Assembly (NCBI RefSeq): GCF_032854445.1
Contig: NC_088304.1
Location: 2,668,001 to 2,728,000 of the forward strand
DNA length: 60,000 nucleotides
Reading direction: 5' to 3'
Origin: Liolophura sinensis
Lineage: Eukaryota; Mollusca; Polyplacophora; Chitonida; Chitonidae
Part shown: positions 1 through 13,400 of the stretch, in pieces
Numbering within the stretch: the stretch's first letter is position 1
Layout: each line of letters opens with the position of its first letter
Program-made: the position numbers and the translations under genes
Notes under the pieces: generated by a model
The model's database searches: none
What the model was told of the DNA's origin: nothing
The model's input: the letters and a program-made list of their open reading frames with translations, nothing else

Positions 1-900
1 AGGCGGGTGAGTCTTACTGTGTTGAGTATGATGCTCAGGTGTTTAAGATCACTGAGGAGAGGCGGGTGAGTCTTACTGTGATGAGTATGATGCCCAGGTG
101 TTTAAGAACACTGAGGAGAGGCGGGTGAGTTTTACTGTGATGAGTATGATGCTCTGGTGTGTGAGATCACTGAGGAGAGGTGGGTGAGTTTTACTGTGAT
201 GAGTATGATGCTCAGGTGTTTAAGATCACTGAGGAGAGGCGGGTGAGTATTACTGTGATGAGTATGATGCTCTGGTGTGTGATCACTCAGGAGAGGCGGG
301 TGAGTTTTACTGTGATGAGTATGATGCTCAGGTGTTTAAGATCACTGAGGAGAGGCGGGTGAGTCTTACTGTGATGAGTATGATGCTCAGGTGTTTAAGA
401 TCACTGAGGAGAGGGGGGTGAGTATTACTGTGATGAGTATGATGCTCTGGTGTGTGAGATCACTGAGGAGAGGTGGGTGAGTTTTACTGTGATTAGTATG
501 ATGCTCAGGTGTTTAAGATCACTGAGGAGAGGCGGGTGAGTATTACTGTGATGAGTATGATGCTCTGGTGTGTGAGATCACTGAGGAGAGGTGGGTGAGT
601 TTTACTGTGATGAGTATGATGCTCAGGTGTTTAAGATCACTGAGGAGAGGCGGGTGAGTCTTACTGTGATGAGTATGATGCCCAGGTGTTTAAGAACACT
701 GAGGAGAGGCGGGTGAGTTTTACTATGATGAGTATGATGCCCAGGTGTTTAAGATCACTTAGGAGAGGCGAGTGAGTTTTACTATGATGAGTATGACGCT
801 CAGGTGTTTAAGATCACTGTGGAGAGGCGGGTGAGTTTTACTGTAATGAGTATGATGCTCACGTGTTTCAGATTGTTTCAAAAGTACTGAGGAGAGAAGG
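1..900 (+). repeat. 59-bp minisatellite containing DEPDC5 exon end and splice donor
   Basis: About 15 copies with 59-bp spacing (one of 57 bp); the array continues beyond the left edge. Each unit contains a stretch that translates to DEYDAQVFKITEERR followed by GTGAGT, a good 5' splice site. Human DEPDC5 has YDAQVFR at exactly this point of the protein, just before the exons that follow here. A second unit type reads DALVCEIT and usually ends GAGAG|GTGGGT. Because 59 is not a multiple of three, reading through the array meets a stop within three units. The array is therefore presumably intronic apart from one genuine exon copy, which may lie upstream. Confidence 0.9.
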
Positions 901-1184
901 GTGTAAAAATAATAATTTAACTTAAATAAATAAGTTAATCACCTAAATTGTGGAAAATATGGACTATCCTAGCATTTTTTGTGTGTTGAATACATATCTA
1001 CATGGTCTGAAACCCTTGAAAAACACGAAAACCATAAAATCATAAACATTAGAGAAAATAAAAAGGTGGATTTCCAGTTTTCTATTTAGTCCATTTTGGT
1101 TTTTTTTAGTGTTGGCTTGCCCATAAGACATGAAATGAAATTGGTGTCAATTTTGTGAGTAAAATAAATGTACTGTGTCTCCAG
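901..1184 (+). other. DEPDC5 intron, unique AT-rich sequence
   Basis: This stretch lies between the degenerate end of the 59-bp array and the acceptor at 1182-1184. I see only AT-rich sequence in it, with no repeat or gene. Confidence 0.6.
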
Positions 1185-1429
1185 CTTCCACAACTGGACC
1201 ACAGGATCTAATCTCTGCACAGCTTCCACCATCAGAAAACAGCCCAAAACATTAGCTGAGGCGAAAAAACAGCGGCAACCTCGAGACCGGCACATTTCCG
1301 ACAACTTCTCGGACCGCCAGCGCGCGATGTCAGAGGAGAAGCACTCACCAACAGCCGCCATAGGTATCCCTCATCGCCACGATAGTAGAGAAAGTGCGTC
1401 GAGTTCTGTAGGATGTTATCCTATACTAG
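1185..1429 (+). CDS. DEPDC5: DEPDC5 exon, Ser-rich linker
   Basis: The acceptor is TGTCTCCAG and the donor is CTAG|GTAGAC at 1430. The first codon is completed by two upstream bases, which fits an AG|GTGGGT donor in the 59-bp array. It encodes a basic, Ser-rich linker ending [16 protein letters not shown], which resembles human IPHPHLHQYEVSSSLG. An internal donor at 1364 (ATAG|GTATCC) has the same phase, and an internal acceptor exists at 1221-1222, so both ends are provisional. Confidence 0.7.
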
Positions 1430-4400
1430 GTAGACTATCTCACTCCCTCGCATGCTGTGTAATATAACACCCTCTCACCTCCCAATACAGAGGAGCTTGA
1501 ATGACCAAATGGATCCCCAAATCAGAGGTCTTTGTTTTTTTGGACATAATTAATTATTTCTGAATGGAATTTATACTCCCAAGTACTATGGTTTTCTACA
1601 CCACTGGTGACCAGTGTCGTGCAACAGAAATATTCACGTGTAGACACTAAAGAAGGGATTGTTCCCATGTAAGAATGTGAGAATACAGAGAGTATGATAT
1701 CTTCTAATATTGATACGCTAGTATTTCTTTGGCTGACCATGCAATTTCCTTGGTCCATTCATGATAAACAGAAAAAAAAGCAAAAAGCACAGGTAGTGTT
1801 GTTGAAACACAAACATCACTATTTTCGTATTTCATTTCCTCACTTGCTATGCTGAAATATTGAGGAAAGACGAAGCCTTATTTGTAGCATTTGAGAATTA
1901 GATTTCTTCAGATGTTCACAAATATGTATTCAAGTTTCATTCGGTCGTTCAGGTTCATCTGTGTGGTTTATGAATATGGTACATGACTTAAAATTTTACC
2001 CATGTCTGTTAAAGTTGCACATTTTGCCTGACTCTAGAATTCTGTTGATCTTCGACATTTATTTTGAAGTTCATGTGGAAGGTAGGATGATATCTTACTG
2101 GAAACATATCAGTTTCAAGACCAAAATCAATATTTAACGACATTTATTTGTCTGGGTGAAATTTTAGGTCATTTTTCATATACAGGTATGTTTGTTTTAA
2201 TTTTTCAGTCTGAAATCAATTATTGCTTCCGAAAAATGTACATATATAAAGTATACCATTCGTAGATTAGATTGCTAGATTATGATTGTAGCAAAGTTAA
2301 ATTGTAAAGCTTTTCTGACTTTCTGCAGTTTTAATTTTTTGCCCTTATAAATTTAAAGTTTTAATTTGCTGGTGCAATGTATTAATTTGTATTTTTATAT
2401 AGACTTGTATTTTTGACTTTGCTGGTGATTATCATATTCTGTTGAAATGTTTTCTCAGTGTTTAATAACGAATTTCTATCTTAGGAAGTTTTTTCTACTC
2501 GTATGCTAAAGTTGTTTTCCTCCTACACAAAGTATTGGTGAGCAGATTGCCTGATGTTTGTCCAAGCTTCAGCCGTCATACAATGTTATGCATCGCTTGT
2601 TTTTTTAATAACTGGATTATAAATACAAAGAAAAATCAAAGAAAATTAATAAAAAAAATGAAGAGAAATTACTGTATGGTCAACTCAGTCTATAAATTTA
2701 AAAAGTTAAAGACAGTGTTGAAAATGAGGCACTGATAACATCGGGACTTCGTGTTGTCAGAAATTCTTACTATATTCTGCTGCTAGTACCTTGTAAACTG
2801 AACCCACTTGAGGAAAAAGTAAAAAGAAGATAAATCTCAATGTAAAATCCAACCATTCCCATGGTAATATTTTTTTTTTCAAGAAATTGACAGCAAAAAA
2901 TTTTAATTTAAATTTCATGGAAATCAAATGGAACCTTGAACTACAGTGACATTTATCCTTGCCTTACGTGTGCAGCTCACAGTATTACCATGTCTGATTA
3001 TACTTATCTGTATACATACCGGTAGACATACCAGTGCACATCTCGTCACATTTTACAGCTCAGGTAGAGCACTTTATTATGAATGGATTAATTCATCCCA
3101 GTATGTAGGTAAATAGTGTATCCATTATAGAATGTCAAAAACTGCTCGAGCTAAAGCTTTGATTAACAAAATTTGGCAATGTTGAATTCTTGCTGTAAAA
3201 GGTTTACCGGCCTTAAGTTGAATTTAAGTTTGGCCTGATCATATGCATACCTTTGTGTTCTATCCTGGCATATGTTTTGTTAGTAGTTTCAGTACAAATG
3301 TGCGTATGTGGACCTACATTGTTGGTATTTATCCCTTTAACAATTTCCTGTAATCCCCTTCCCCAACTTTTATAATGATAGAGAGCTCTTCTTTCAAAGG
3401 CCAGTTTTGCTTCCTTGCTTCAGCCTTCAAAAAGCTTTACTTTCTGAGCAAATTGTTTGTGCAGTTAGTTATGTTGTGTTTGTTGTACCAGACAGCCATT
3501 TGCCCCTGTTTATTGTAACTAAAAAGGTTCACAGTGGTTTTACTTTCAAAACCCAACCAAATCATTTTGGTAAATTCTTGCTGTTGTCTCCACCTTCCTT
3601 CTGTCTTTCATTTTGTAAAACCATTGTAACTTATTAAATGGAAACTGTTATGATACTGACACTAAATAATCAGGTTAACCAGTGAATCAATATGATTGTG
3701 TCTTTTGAATGTCATGCTTGACTTAGTTTTAACCTTGGGATGAAAAGTACCCAGGAGATGATTTATTTTGTTGTAAATTTGTGTTGATTAAGTGGCAAAA
3801 TGGCTTGTACAGTTTTAAAGCCTGTTTTAAGTGCTTTGACTGGAAGCGGTGGGGGGGGGGGGGGCATTGAATTTCCATGCATATTTCTTCTTCTGTAAAT
3901 TTCATTTAAATCATGTTGCATGAGAAACTACCACATTAGTTATATGATGATGTGAATCTATTATTATTTAGTGACTGACATTTTGAGCCATAACCTATGG
4001 TTTTGAACCTTTTGTCATTTGTTCGCATGTACCTTTTCTACTGTGACCTGGCACTATCTGGTATTCTCAGCTCCCTAAAACTGACTATGCTCATATATTA
4101 GCTCAAAATATTTGGAATGAAAAAAAAGAAGGAAAAAAAAAATGTTCAATCTGCATTTCCATCTTAGAAAGATATTTTAAGGTTTGTTTGGAAGCACCAT
4201 ATTATTATTATTTTGTGATCTTTATTTGCCTCAAAAAACTTTTTTTTTCTCAAACTGATAATTGGAAACATTATCATATTGGTAGCATGTGTGATGCAGG
4301 TATGCCAGATCACATTTGGGCAAGTTTTATGTCAACAAAATTGTGACATACATAAAGTCTAAAGTCAGAAGGTTTGACAGGTACTTGACAAAGGTTGGTG

Positions 4401-7400
4401 GTTTTACTCGAGGCACTCTGGGTTTTCTCCTCCTGTAAACCTGATAACCATTATATAAGTGAAAAATTCTTACACCAGTCAAATAGACAAATAACTCACA
4501 ACATTTATCTTGGATTCAAAGGGAAGACAAACAGCAAAGACTCTTTGGTGTCGTCGGAAAGTGAGGAGAGCTTCCTGTGTCGACCAATCGTAGGGAGCGC
4601 TGGCTCTCCTGTTGGCCACACAAGCAGGACGTCACTGATCAACTATCGACCAAACAGAGCCCTGATCAACCCCTTCGCTCCATCCAGGATGCAGTTTAAG
4701 ATGACGTCTAACAGACGCCGCTGGGTGCATGCCTTCCCCATTGGTGGGTGGTGTAAATCCTTGAGAGTTGAATCTAATTAGATTTGTAGATGCCGTTTAG
4801 AAATTGGTCTGAATATAATATTGTTAGTATTTGGGGTTTACACTATCTGTGGATAGCACACACTGACTTGTATATCGGGTAATACCTATAGGTATCTGAC
4901 TCTTGGGTCACTGGTTCAAAACCTGGAATGTTCTACTTAAGAGTGAAATTTGATTGATTTCATTTTGGAAGAAACTTGAGTTTTAGCTTTTATATGCTTT
5001 TGAAAGTGCATTTTTACATTGTCCAGTGACCACACCACCTCACACTCACCCCTTCATTCCGTCTACCCTACCCTTTGCCAGGCACTTTACAAACATCAAA
5101 ATGAAGGCCATAGCTAAACTGTTGAGAGCTGGACTCGAACTCCTCACAGGTGTCATACACATGGGACAAAACTCATGGACTGATTCTGTTTGTATGTTTG
5201 CAGATCCCCGGGGAGCCTCTGTTCAGACCCACCATGTCCATATGTCAGGGGGAACGGTCGAGTCAGACGAACTGGGCACCTCACCTCCCACACGCGAGGC
5301 TGTTCAGGTCTGTCTGTAATACACCTCAGTACTGAAGTCATCGGTAGGGATGGAAAAAAAAACCTGGTGGAAAAAAATAATTGGAGAAGAAAAATGTCTG
5401 GCAGGAGACTTACATATTGAAATATATGTATAATATATAATTCTTGAATTCAATAAGAAGTACTGTATTTTAAAGTTGCTACTTTTAAGTTTCATATCTT
5501 TAATAAAAATTAAATTCACTTTTACATTTCGCTATGAGTACTAAATGTTACATTAATTCATTTGTTCTCCACTTTCGCATTTCGCTTTGAGTACTATATG
5601 TTATATTAATACTTCATCATGTTGATGCTGCAGGCTGCACAGATAGCTGTGGAAGCAAGAAAGGTTATGTCTGCAAGTCAGGAAGGGGAGATAACTGACA
5701 ACTACACAGGGTCAGTTCTACCATACTTTTAATTATTAGTTGACCTGTGTAAATTATAGGTGTACCTAATGTCATATACTCAAACAGTCAGCATCCAATA
5801 ACAGTGAAAGTAATGTTAAGGTTAATGTTAGGGGTCATGTGTCTCAACACGTACTGCGAGTATTGAGCTCAAGGTTTGCTTGCATGTAAGGAACAATAAC
5901 GAGGGGGTGATGGCCCATTGTAAAGTGCATGTTCTTCTCATTTCTTGTGTATAAGAGTCCATGTTACGGTAAATACTAACTTCATGTATTGAGCTGAAGT
6001 TTTGCAGACATGCTCTTTGGTAGCCTTGCTAAGTATTGTATTGACATATTAAGTATGTCATTGTGTGTATAATTTGGATGTCTTATTGAGTGACATTTTA
6101 TGCTTTGTTCTTGTTGTACATTCTGTCATACACTGTGCCACAACATTTTCAACATCACCAAAATGTAATGATTTACAATGCCATATGGATAAGCCTTTAT
6201 TTACTGAAAAGGTGCAGTATCTTTTTACATTTTTACTTTTCTTTTTTCATTTTTTTTTTTAATGTTTAATGTTTCACAAATATCCAAGAATATTTCACTC
6301 TTTTGAAGTTTATAGCAGATGGAAACTATCCAGTGTACAGGAGATACAATGCACCCCTAACAGGGTACCTGTCCAGCCAATACATTGGGCGCTTGGTGTG
6401 GTGGAAACAACAAAAACTATTCTTTGATGTTATTCATATAATGCTACTTTTGTCATCTGACAAATATCACTGAATAAGGCTCTGTGTCCACCTTTTGCTT
6501 TTGTTGTGCCTTAGGGCCACACAAATTTAAATTTTTAAATTTTTGTTCAGTGTCAGAGGAGGTTGTAAAAAGAAAAAAATTGTTTCCATTAAATACATAT
6601 TACTGTGATCAAAATCCTTGAAAAGCAGGAGAATCGTATACAAATTAGGATTGGACAAGATAAAAAGGTGGATTGCCTATTACATTTTTGGAATTTTAAG
6701 TCTAGACGAGCGAGTGAAACACAAAATAAAATGGGTGTATTTTATATTAAAGTGAAAGACAACATCTGACTAATGTTTATGTCCACTGAAAGACTACCAT
6801 TCAAAGTATCTTACACCAGCATTAAATATTTTTTAAAGTTTTTTTCAAGCCAGTAAAAGTTTAGTGAAACTTTGTCTTGATACAGCTTCAGAGAGTGTCC
6901 ATTATCGGCAGCAAGGCGGTGTCATGTTTAGTCTAGCTCTCTAACGTTGAAGGTATTTCCCACATAAGTCTCAGCAGAAGGCTATATGGCAGATAAACGT
7001 TATGGATTTCTGTGAAGGAGGCCCAAGTGATAAATAGTTTTCTCAGAAATTGGACGTACTGGAGGCATATTTCGTGCGCTGCTTGAACTGTTGATATAGT
7101 ATGCCTTTACATTTCAAGTAGCCTTCAGATGCACGGCCAGGGTATTCCTGGTTCAGGTCGTAGCCTCCGGAGGGGTTGTGCTGGTGATTTTGACCCCTAT
7201 TAAATATTTACAAACTTACAAGGTTCATGCTCATTTCTGAAACAATTGCAAATAAATTTAAGCACCATTGAGGCTGATCTAGGCATTTGACTGTCGCTAT
7301 ATTTTATGCTTCAGTTTTGTGGTTGTGGCTGAGATGAGAGCAGTGCTAACCTGGTTATCACGGACGTCAGAAAAAGCACCTTGGCTTGAATACGTTTCAA

Positions 7401-10400
7401 TAATTTTACTGTATTTCATAAAAGAAAACAGAAATAAATCCTCCTTTGTGTACCAGAAAGACATAGGAGCAAAATTTAAATTCTTTAATTCTCATAAATT
7501 TAGTGAAAAAAATTTTTTTCAAGATTAACAAAATTTTCAGCATTGTCCGGTGAGATGCCATGTGCTCCTTCCCATCAACCTTTGGCTTCCATAATGAGTT
7601 TTTGACTGACTCTGTTATTTAGAAACTGCTGACTAAGCGGTAAAGTGAACAACAATAAAATGTATATGTATAATTTGAGCAGAATGACTAAGTAGGCCTA
7701 GAGTCGACTGGGGAGATGAATACGGTATGGGCTGAGACTTAACTGTCTGACATAATTCGTAATACCATCGTTGAATATTACACGGCTTGTAAATCAACTA
7801 ATTTTACGTTTGTGGTGGTCCATAAGTGATAGAGATCTGTCCCACAACACTGTGTGAAATGCCCCTTAGTTGTAAACGATCTCAAAATGATGTTTTATGC
7901 AATAGTTCTGTGGAGTGAATGGGTAAAGGCTACATCACATCTTTGGCTGCGCTATCTGATAGCAGCCAGTCTGATTGGATAAAATTCTCAATATATCTGT
8001 GTGGATTCACACCAACCATTTGTGTATTATTGACATTTTGTTCTACATGTAATTCAGTAAAATCTCATTAAAATAATAAGTATTACTTTTTAGAAAGTTT
8101 GAGAATCCTACTTTCGATTGAAATATGTTTTAGCCAGGTGCTGTCTTGTCCTTTAACTGAAATATGTGTATGCTTACCAGTAATTCCGTTTTCTTCAGGT
8201 CAATGTCTCCTACAAGCCAGAGTTATGTCAGCTCTTTGAAAGGGGTATCAAGTGGAGATAACTTAGTGGCAAGTGGTGAAATGCCAGGGTTATCTCCCTC
8301 TAACAGCCAGGTGACCTTTGAACTTCCAGGAGTTGCCAGTACAACCAGTGTGTCCAGTTTGACATCAGGATTTGACTCCGGTAGTTTTAGTTTTGTTATG
8401 GTTTTCGTGGAGACTCACTAGAAGCAATGTTCCTATCACAAGTATACAACGCTAAGGTAGACTTTAGGGGCCAATTTTATAAAACTTCATATGTCATATT
8501 TCTCATAATTTTTTTTGTAGAAGATGTCTAGCTTGTTGCGCCACAAGGCAACGCCACTTACAAGAAAAGATACGAAAACTTGATTTAGAAAGTTTTGCGA
8601 AAGCAGGCCCGTTTTTTTGTTTAACTGCTCAGTGTAAATTGCCAATTCACTTTTATGTCGATGTCTCAAAACAAAAAGCATTTATGTAAATATTTTGCTA
8701 CTGTCCATACATACTGCTTTTATTTTTTTCATCATTTTATTTTCTTTATTTATTTACATGTACTGTGCATAGATCTGCCCACCCTAATGCTGGACACCAT
8801 CGTAGAAGTGAAATATTCTTGAGTGCAGTGCAAAACATAAATCAAATAAGTAAATAAATACTGTATATAGATGTTCATGTAGTTCTTATGTAAGAGGAAG
8901 TTTCTAAATTACCAGCAGGGAGAGGACCAGCCTTTAGCTCACCCCAGGCAAACCACTGTTGTGCCAGTGCCACATGACTATTAGTCACCCATAGAGAATT
9001 CTGATTTATCTCTTTGGTTCTTGTTTAAAACTTTTCCTAATTTTTCACCTTTGCAATGGTAAAGCTAGGAAGTATCAGGGGTAAACCACCAACCTTGACA
9101 AACTATTGTGTGTGTGACATACAGTCTTTCTCAACATATTGGGGGAATGGTCTTCAGTAAACGCCGCATGAGAGTTGTCAATGCCCTTCGTCCTCATGGT
9201 CCGATCCCTCTTTGTCACCATGGTCCTAGAAAAGGAGATAGTGAGGGAGTCCTCAAAGTCTCTGTCTAAGGCCAGGATTGAACTCGCATCGTGGGGGTCC
9301 TAGCATTTGAAATGTCTTAGTCAGACATGCCCCTGTTCTTATCTGTTGAGATCTGTACTGTCTTAACTTTCTGAAAACATGTTGTGATGATTTGTCATGA
9401 TTGTTTGCAGCCACAAAGCTGACATTCCCTATGATGAAAGGACCTCGTGACAACCTAACAGACATATCAGATAACAGAGCCTGGCTCTGGGGACCCACTG
9501 GAGAGCAGGAATGGAGCCCAGATATCACCACAGGTCAGTCTCTCAGTTACTTCCTCTTTATGTATGTATCTAAAGCTTGGTTTTGGTGAATTAGAAGTGT
9601 CAGCTGTTGCTGGATAATCATGTGTTGTGCATGTGTTTTGTCTAAAGAGCTGGTTTTTAGGTTGCTTTGTTTTATTTTCAGTTGTTTAAGTGTTTTGTTA
9701 TATTATTGGCAGTAAACAGAGTGATTTATCTACTTGTGGTGAATGTTTGTGTAGCCTTTCTTACCATCAATTGGCTTTGTAGGCACATTTATTATGTTTA
9801 TCTCCTTTCATTGATAAAGATGATTTTTGTTCATGTAATTAGATCTCGCATTCATTGCTTTCAGTATGTTTGACATCTGTATTAGTGCTTGGGTTGTGCT
9901 TTTGTCAAATGTATATTAGGCCTTAAGGTGACGGCACTACTGAATGTCAGTTGAGGACTGATCGAATCTTAGTTCTGTCCTGAACTCTAGCTGTTTATGT
10001 TTGGAAGCGGTATATCCTGGTATGTGGCTTCGCTAAATGTTTTTTGTATAACCTGCGGGGTTTGCTGTGTTTGTGTGGTCAGTATGTCTGAGATAAACAT
10101 ATAATATCATATCAATTTATACATATACTTACACTGAGAGATTACTGTTCATTATGATCACTTTGCAAATAAGATTAGGATAACAATTTCTTGTTTTGTT
10201 TTTTTTTCTCAAGGGAAATTAATGGTTTTATTAAACCGTAAAGTAGTACTTAGATTTCTATTTCACTTGTAATACTGTTTTATGTTTTTGATCTATGCTC
10301 AACCACCAAATATTACCTGTAGGTTTGTAGACATTAAAGTTCTGGTTAGCCTACTGTAATGCTTATAAACTGTAAAGGTAATATAAGTAATTATTAAATT

Positions 10401-13400
10401 AACTCTGTACAGCAAATGCTTTGTTACACCTAATCACTAAGTTAATTAACTTTTAAGTAATTCATCTTTGGACATTCCTATAATCATTGTATTTCTAGAA
10501 ATTATCAATGCAAAAAGTTAGATGGTCATTCAGTCAGATTGAACCTCATTTGGCAAACTCAAATGGAGTTGTTGTAACTTTTATAGCACATGCATTATAA
10601 ATGTTGGTGAATAAATCATGGATATTAAGGTATATGTTGATGGAACAAGGTAACTGAGTAAAAATGTATTTATAGACATACAAAAATTGTAATTACAGTC
10701 TTTAATCAATGATGGTGACAGGAATTTTTTTATTTTACCTATCCATGTTATGACATGTATACTTTAACTTCTGTTCACAGTGTGTTAAAGTTTACTAACT
10801 TGTCTTTTATACTGATTTAGTAGAACTTACATTTTGTTTACTACTCCATGTACCTATAATGTTGATGCTGTTGCTCTGCTATTACCACTGGATGAGGTTC
10901 TCCTTACATTTTTGATTTCTCTTAACTACTGGTTTTTCTCATGTGCCTGGCTTTTTTTTCACTTTAGTTTGATTCTGCTTTTTAATTCCTGGACTAACTC
11001 ACGTTTCTGGCTGATCAGCTGATTTGCTTCTTAACAGTTTTATTTCGTCTGTTTTGCATGGTTGGTTCCTGTATTAACAGTGTTTGACATTGTGTATCAT
11101 ATGCTTGTAGGAACATGCCACTGGAACATAAGGATTTGTATTAAGCCTTGTTTGTTTTTTTCTTTTAGACAGTATGCTTGTATGATGTGTAGTTAATATG
11201 GCGTCCTGGATATGAATAGGGTTAGACATGTACATACATTAGTGTTCCTCAAGTTTATATAATGTTCGGATATGAGTGCGATAAATAACCTGAAATTTCG
11301 CCTTAAAAGTGGCCTTTTTAGAGACCAATAAATGTCATACGATATTAACAGTGATGCTGAATCTTGATCTTTTTTCCAGTAGGATGTCGTCCTTCCTTCC
11401 AAACAAACCTCTAAAACACCTTTGTAAGATCAGAATCAGGCAAGGTGTCCAACTTAGTCCTGGGCGAAATTTGAGCTCATTTACCGTAATGTAGCATATT
11501 GCCTTTGCCATATCTCGTGTGGACTAATAAAGAAGAGTGCTTCATATGACGTGTATATGTTAACTGTGTACCTTTTTGGTATTTCTTACGAAAGATTTGC
11601 CACACTATTGTTGAAATACTGCTTGAATGGTGTTGAGTCACAGTCACTCATCATACCCGAATACTTCATCCTTTTCAGCCTCCACTGTGACCAATATTAT
11701 GAAACCTTCTGATAGAACTATGGGTGTAGAGAAATAATCTGCACAGTTCTAAGAAGCTTGTATCTTTAGGGACGCAAACAAATGTCATCATTTTCATAAT
11801 AGTCGTATGCATAAATTTCACTGAGAAGGGTGCTTTAGATGCCGAAAAGGTTGAAGATTTACAGTATAAAGTCGTGATCAAATCTCTCTATCATTCATTT
11901 CGTTGGTCAGCATTCATTATGACCAGGGACTCTTGTTTCTGTAGCTGACTGCTGTCTGCAAACATAATAAAGAATTATTAAAAATATTAAATCGCAGAGG
12001 TAAACATCAGCTAGATCATTTCCATTCTTCTTTGGCCTGGAAAAAGGTAATATTGTAGAAACCACTGTGTAAATCTGTCTAAATTTAACAATTATTCTTC
12101 CAGAGTCTGTCTAAACAGGTAGTAAGAGTTTATGAAACTTGCATTAATAAAATAAGAAACAAATTTATATTACAGCTTTATGAACGTCACCATTTTCAGT
12201 ATTGTAATCTTTAAATTCCAGAGTTACGCTGTCTTGGTTGAAGTAGTGCATCTAATATCTTGACTGAAAACCAGAAAGTACTGGGGCTGTTTTACTTTTG
12301 CCTTTTAAGCGAGCTGTTGAAATCATGCCAGCCAGACCATTTGAAACTGTTTCATGTACATGTATACATTAGCGCAGTCTTCATCCTCCATTTTGACACG
12401 CTGGGCCCTTGAAATCGAGGGAATGGAAAGGCAGCCAGAATTTGATTTTTTTTTCTTTTTCTTTTGTCCAAACACTAAGACTTTTATATAAGTATAAACA
12501 TTCCATTCAACTTCATGACAACTGACACCTGTATCTTGTTAAGCAGCAGTGTCACTGGACTTGTCATTTGCGTGACTTGCATTGGTGTGGAATTACTTAC
12601 ATGTATTGCCAGTTTAATTGATACATATTCAACGCTTTATAAATATTATCAGCAGTTGAATGTCAAAAACTGATGAAGGCAAGTGTAAAGATTGAACAGT
12701 GTGTAGATATAAAATAAATAATAGTGTACAGCTTAAATATGAAAATGCACATTAATATGCAAACAGGCAATGAAGACAACTCTTTTTCATTCATAAAGAG
12801 CAAGAAAAATCACTGATAATAGTAGTGCCCCCCTACCCCATCCCGAATAAACTAAGTAAATTTTGATTGCAGCAGTGGTGATGAAGGTGTATCCATGCTA
12901 TGTTTGTTGTATCTCCAGGATTGGACTGGCGGCCACTGGAGGCTCATGAAATGTCGTTCGGAGACTCACAACTCGTCAAGCCCATATTGACAGCACGCCT
13001 CAACACTCAGAGTTTCTGCGCTACAATAAGTATGACAAACTGCTAACAGAACTGTGCCTTTGTAGTGTTCTCTCTGTTTTCTACCTCTGGTTTTATATAC
13101 CTTTGTTTGTGTTGCTGTGTCCGTCCTATTTTACACTCTGGCAGTACGCCAAACCATTTCAACATAATCAGGAGTGGTGCCTAAGCTTTATACTTTACCT
13201 CATTCTATGTTGGTGATGTTTTGTCACAGTTATACGGTTCAAAACCAACTCCGGTTGAACAAGTCACAGTTTTACAATTTTGTCCACCTCATCGATATTG
13301 TCATGAGACAAATGTGTCCAAATTTCAATTTCAAGTACTAAACTCTTAGCATCATAAAGAGAATTTAAATTTTGCGTGCAATCGGTCTCAGAGCTGTTTT

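Noticed and set aside
180-362. 60-codon open frame in the 59-bp array
   Set aside because: It is the array read through three phases before reaching a stop. Only its DEYDAQVFKIT part has meaning, as the exon-derived piece.
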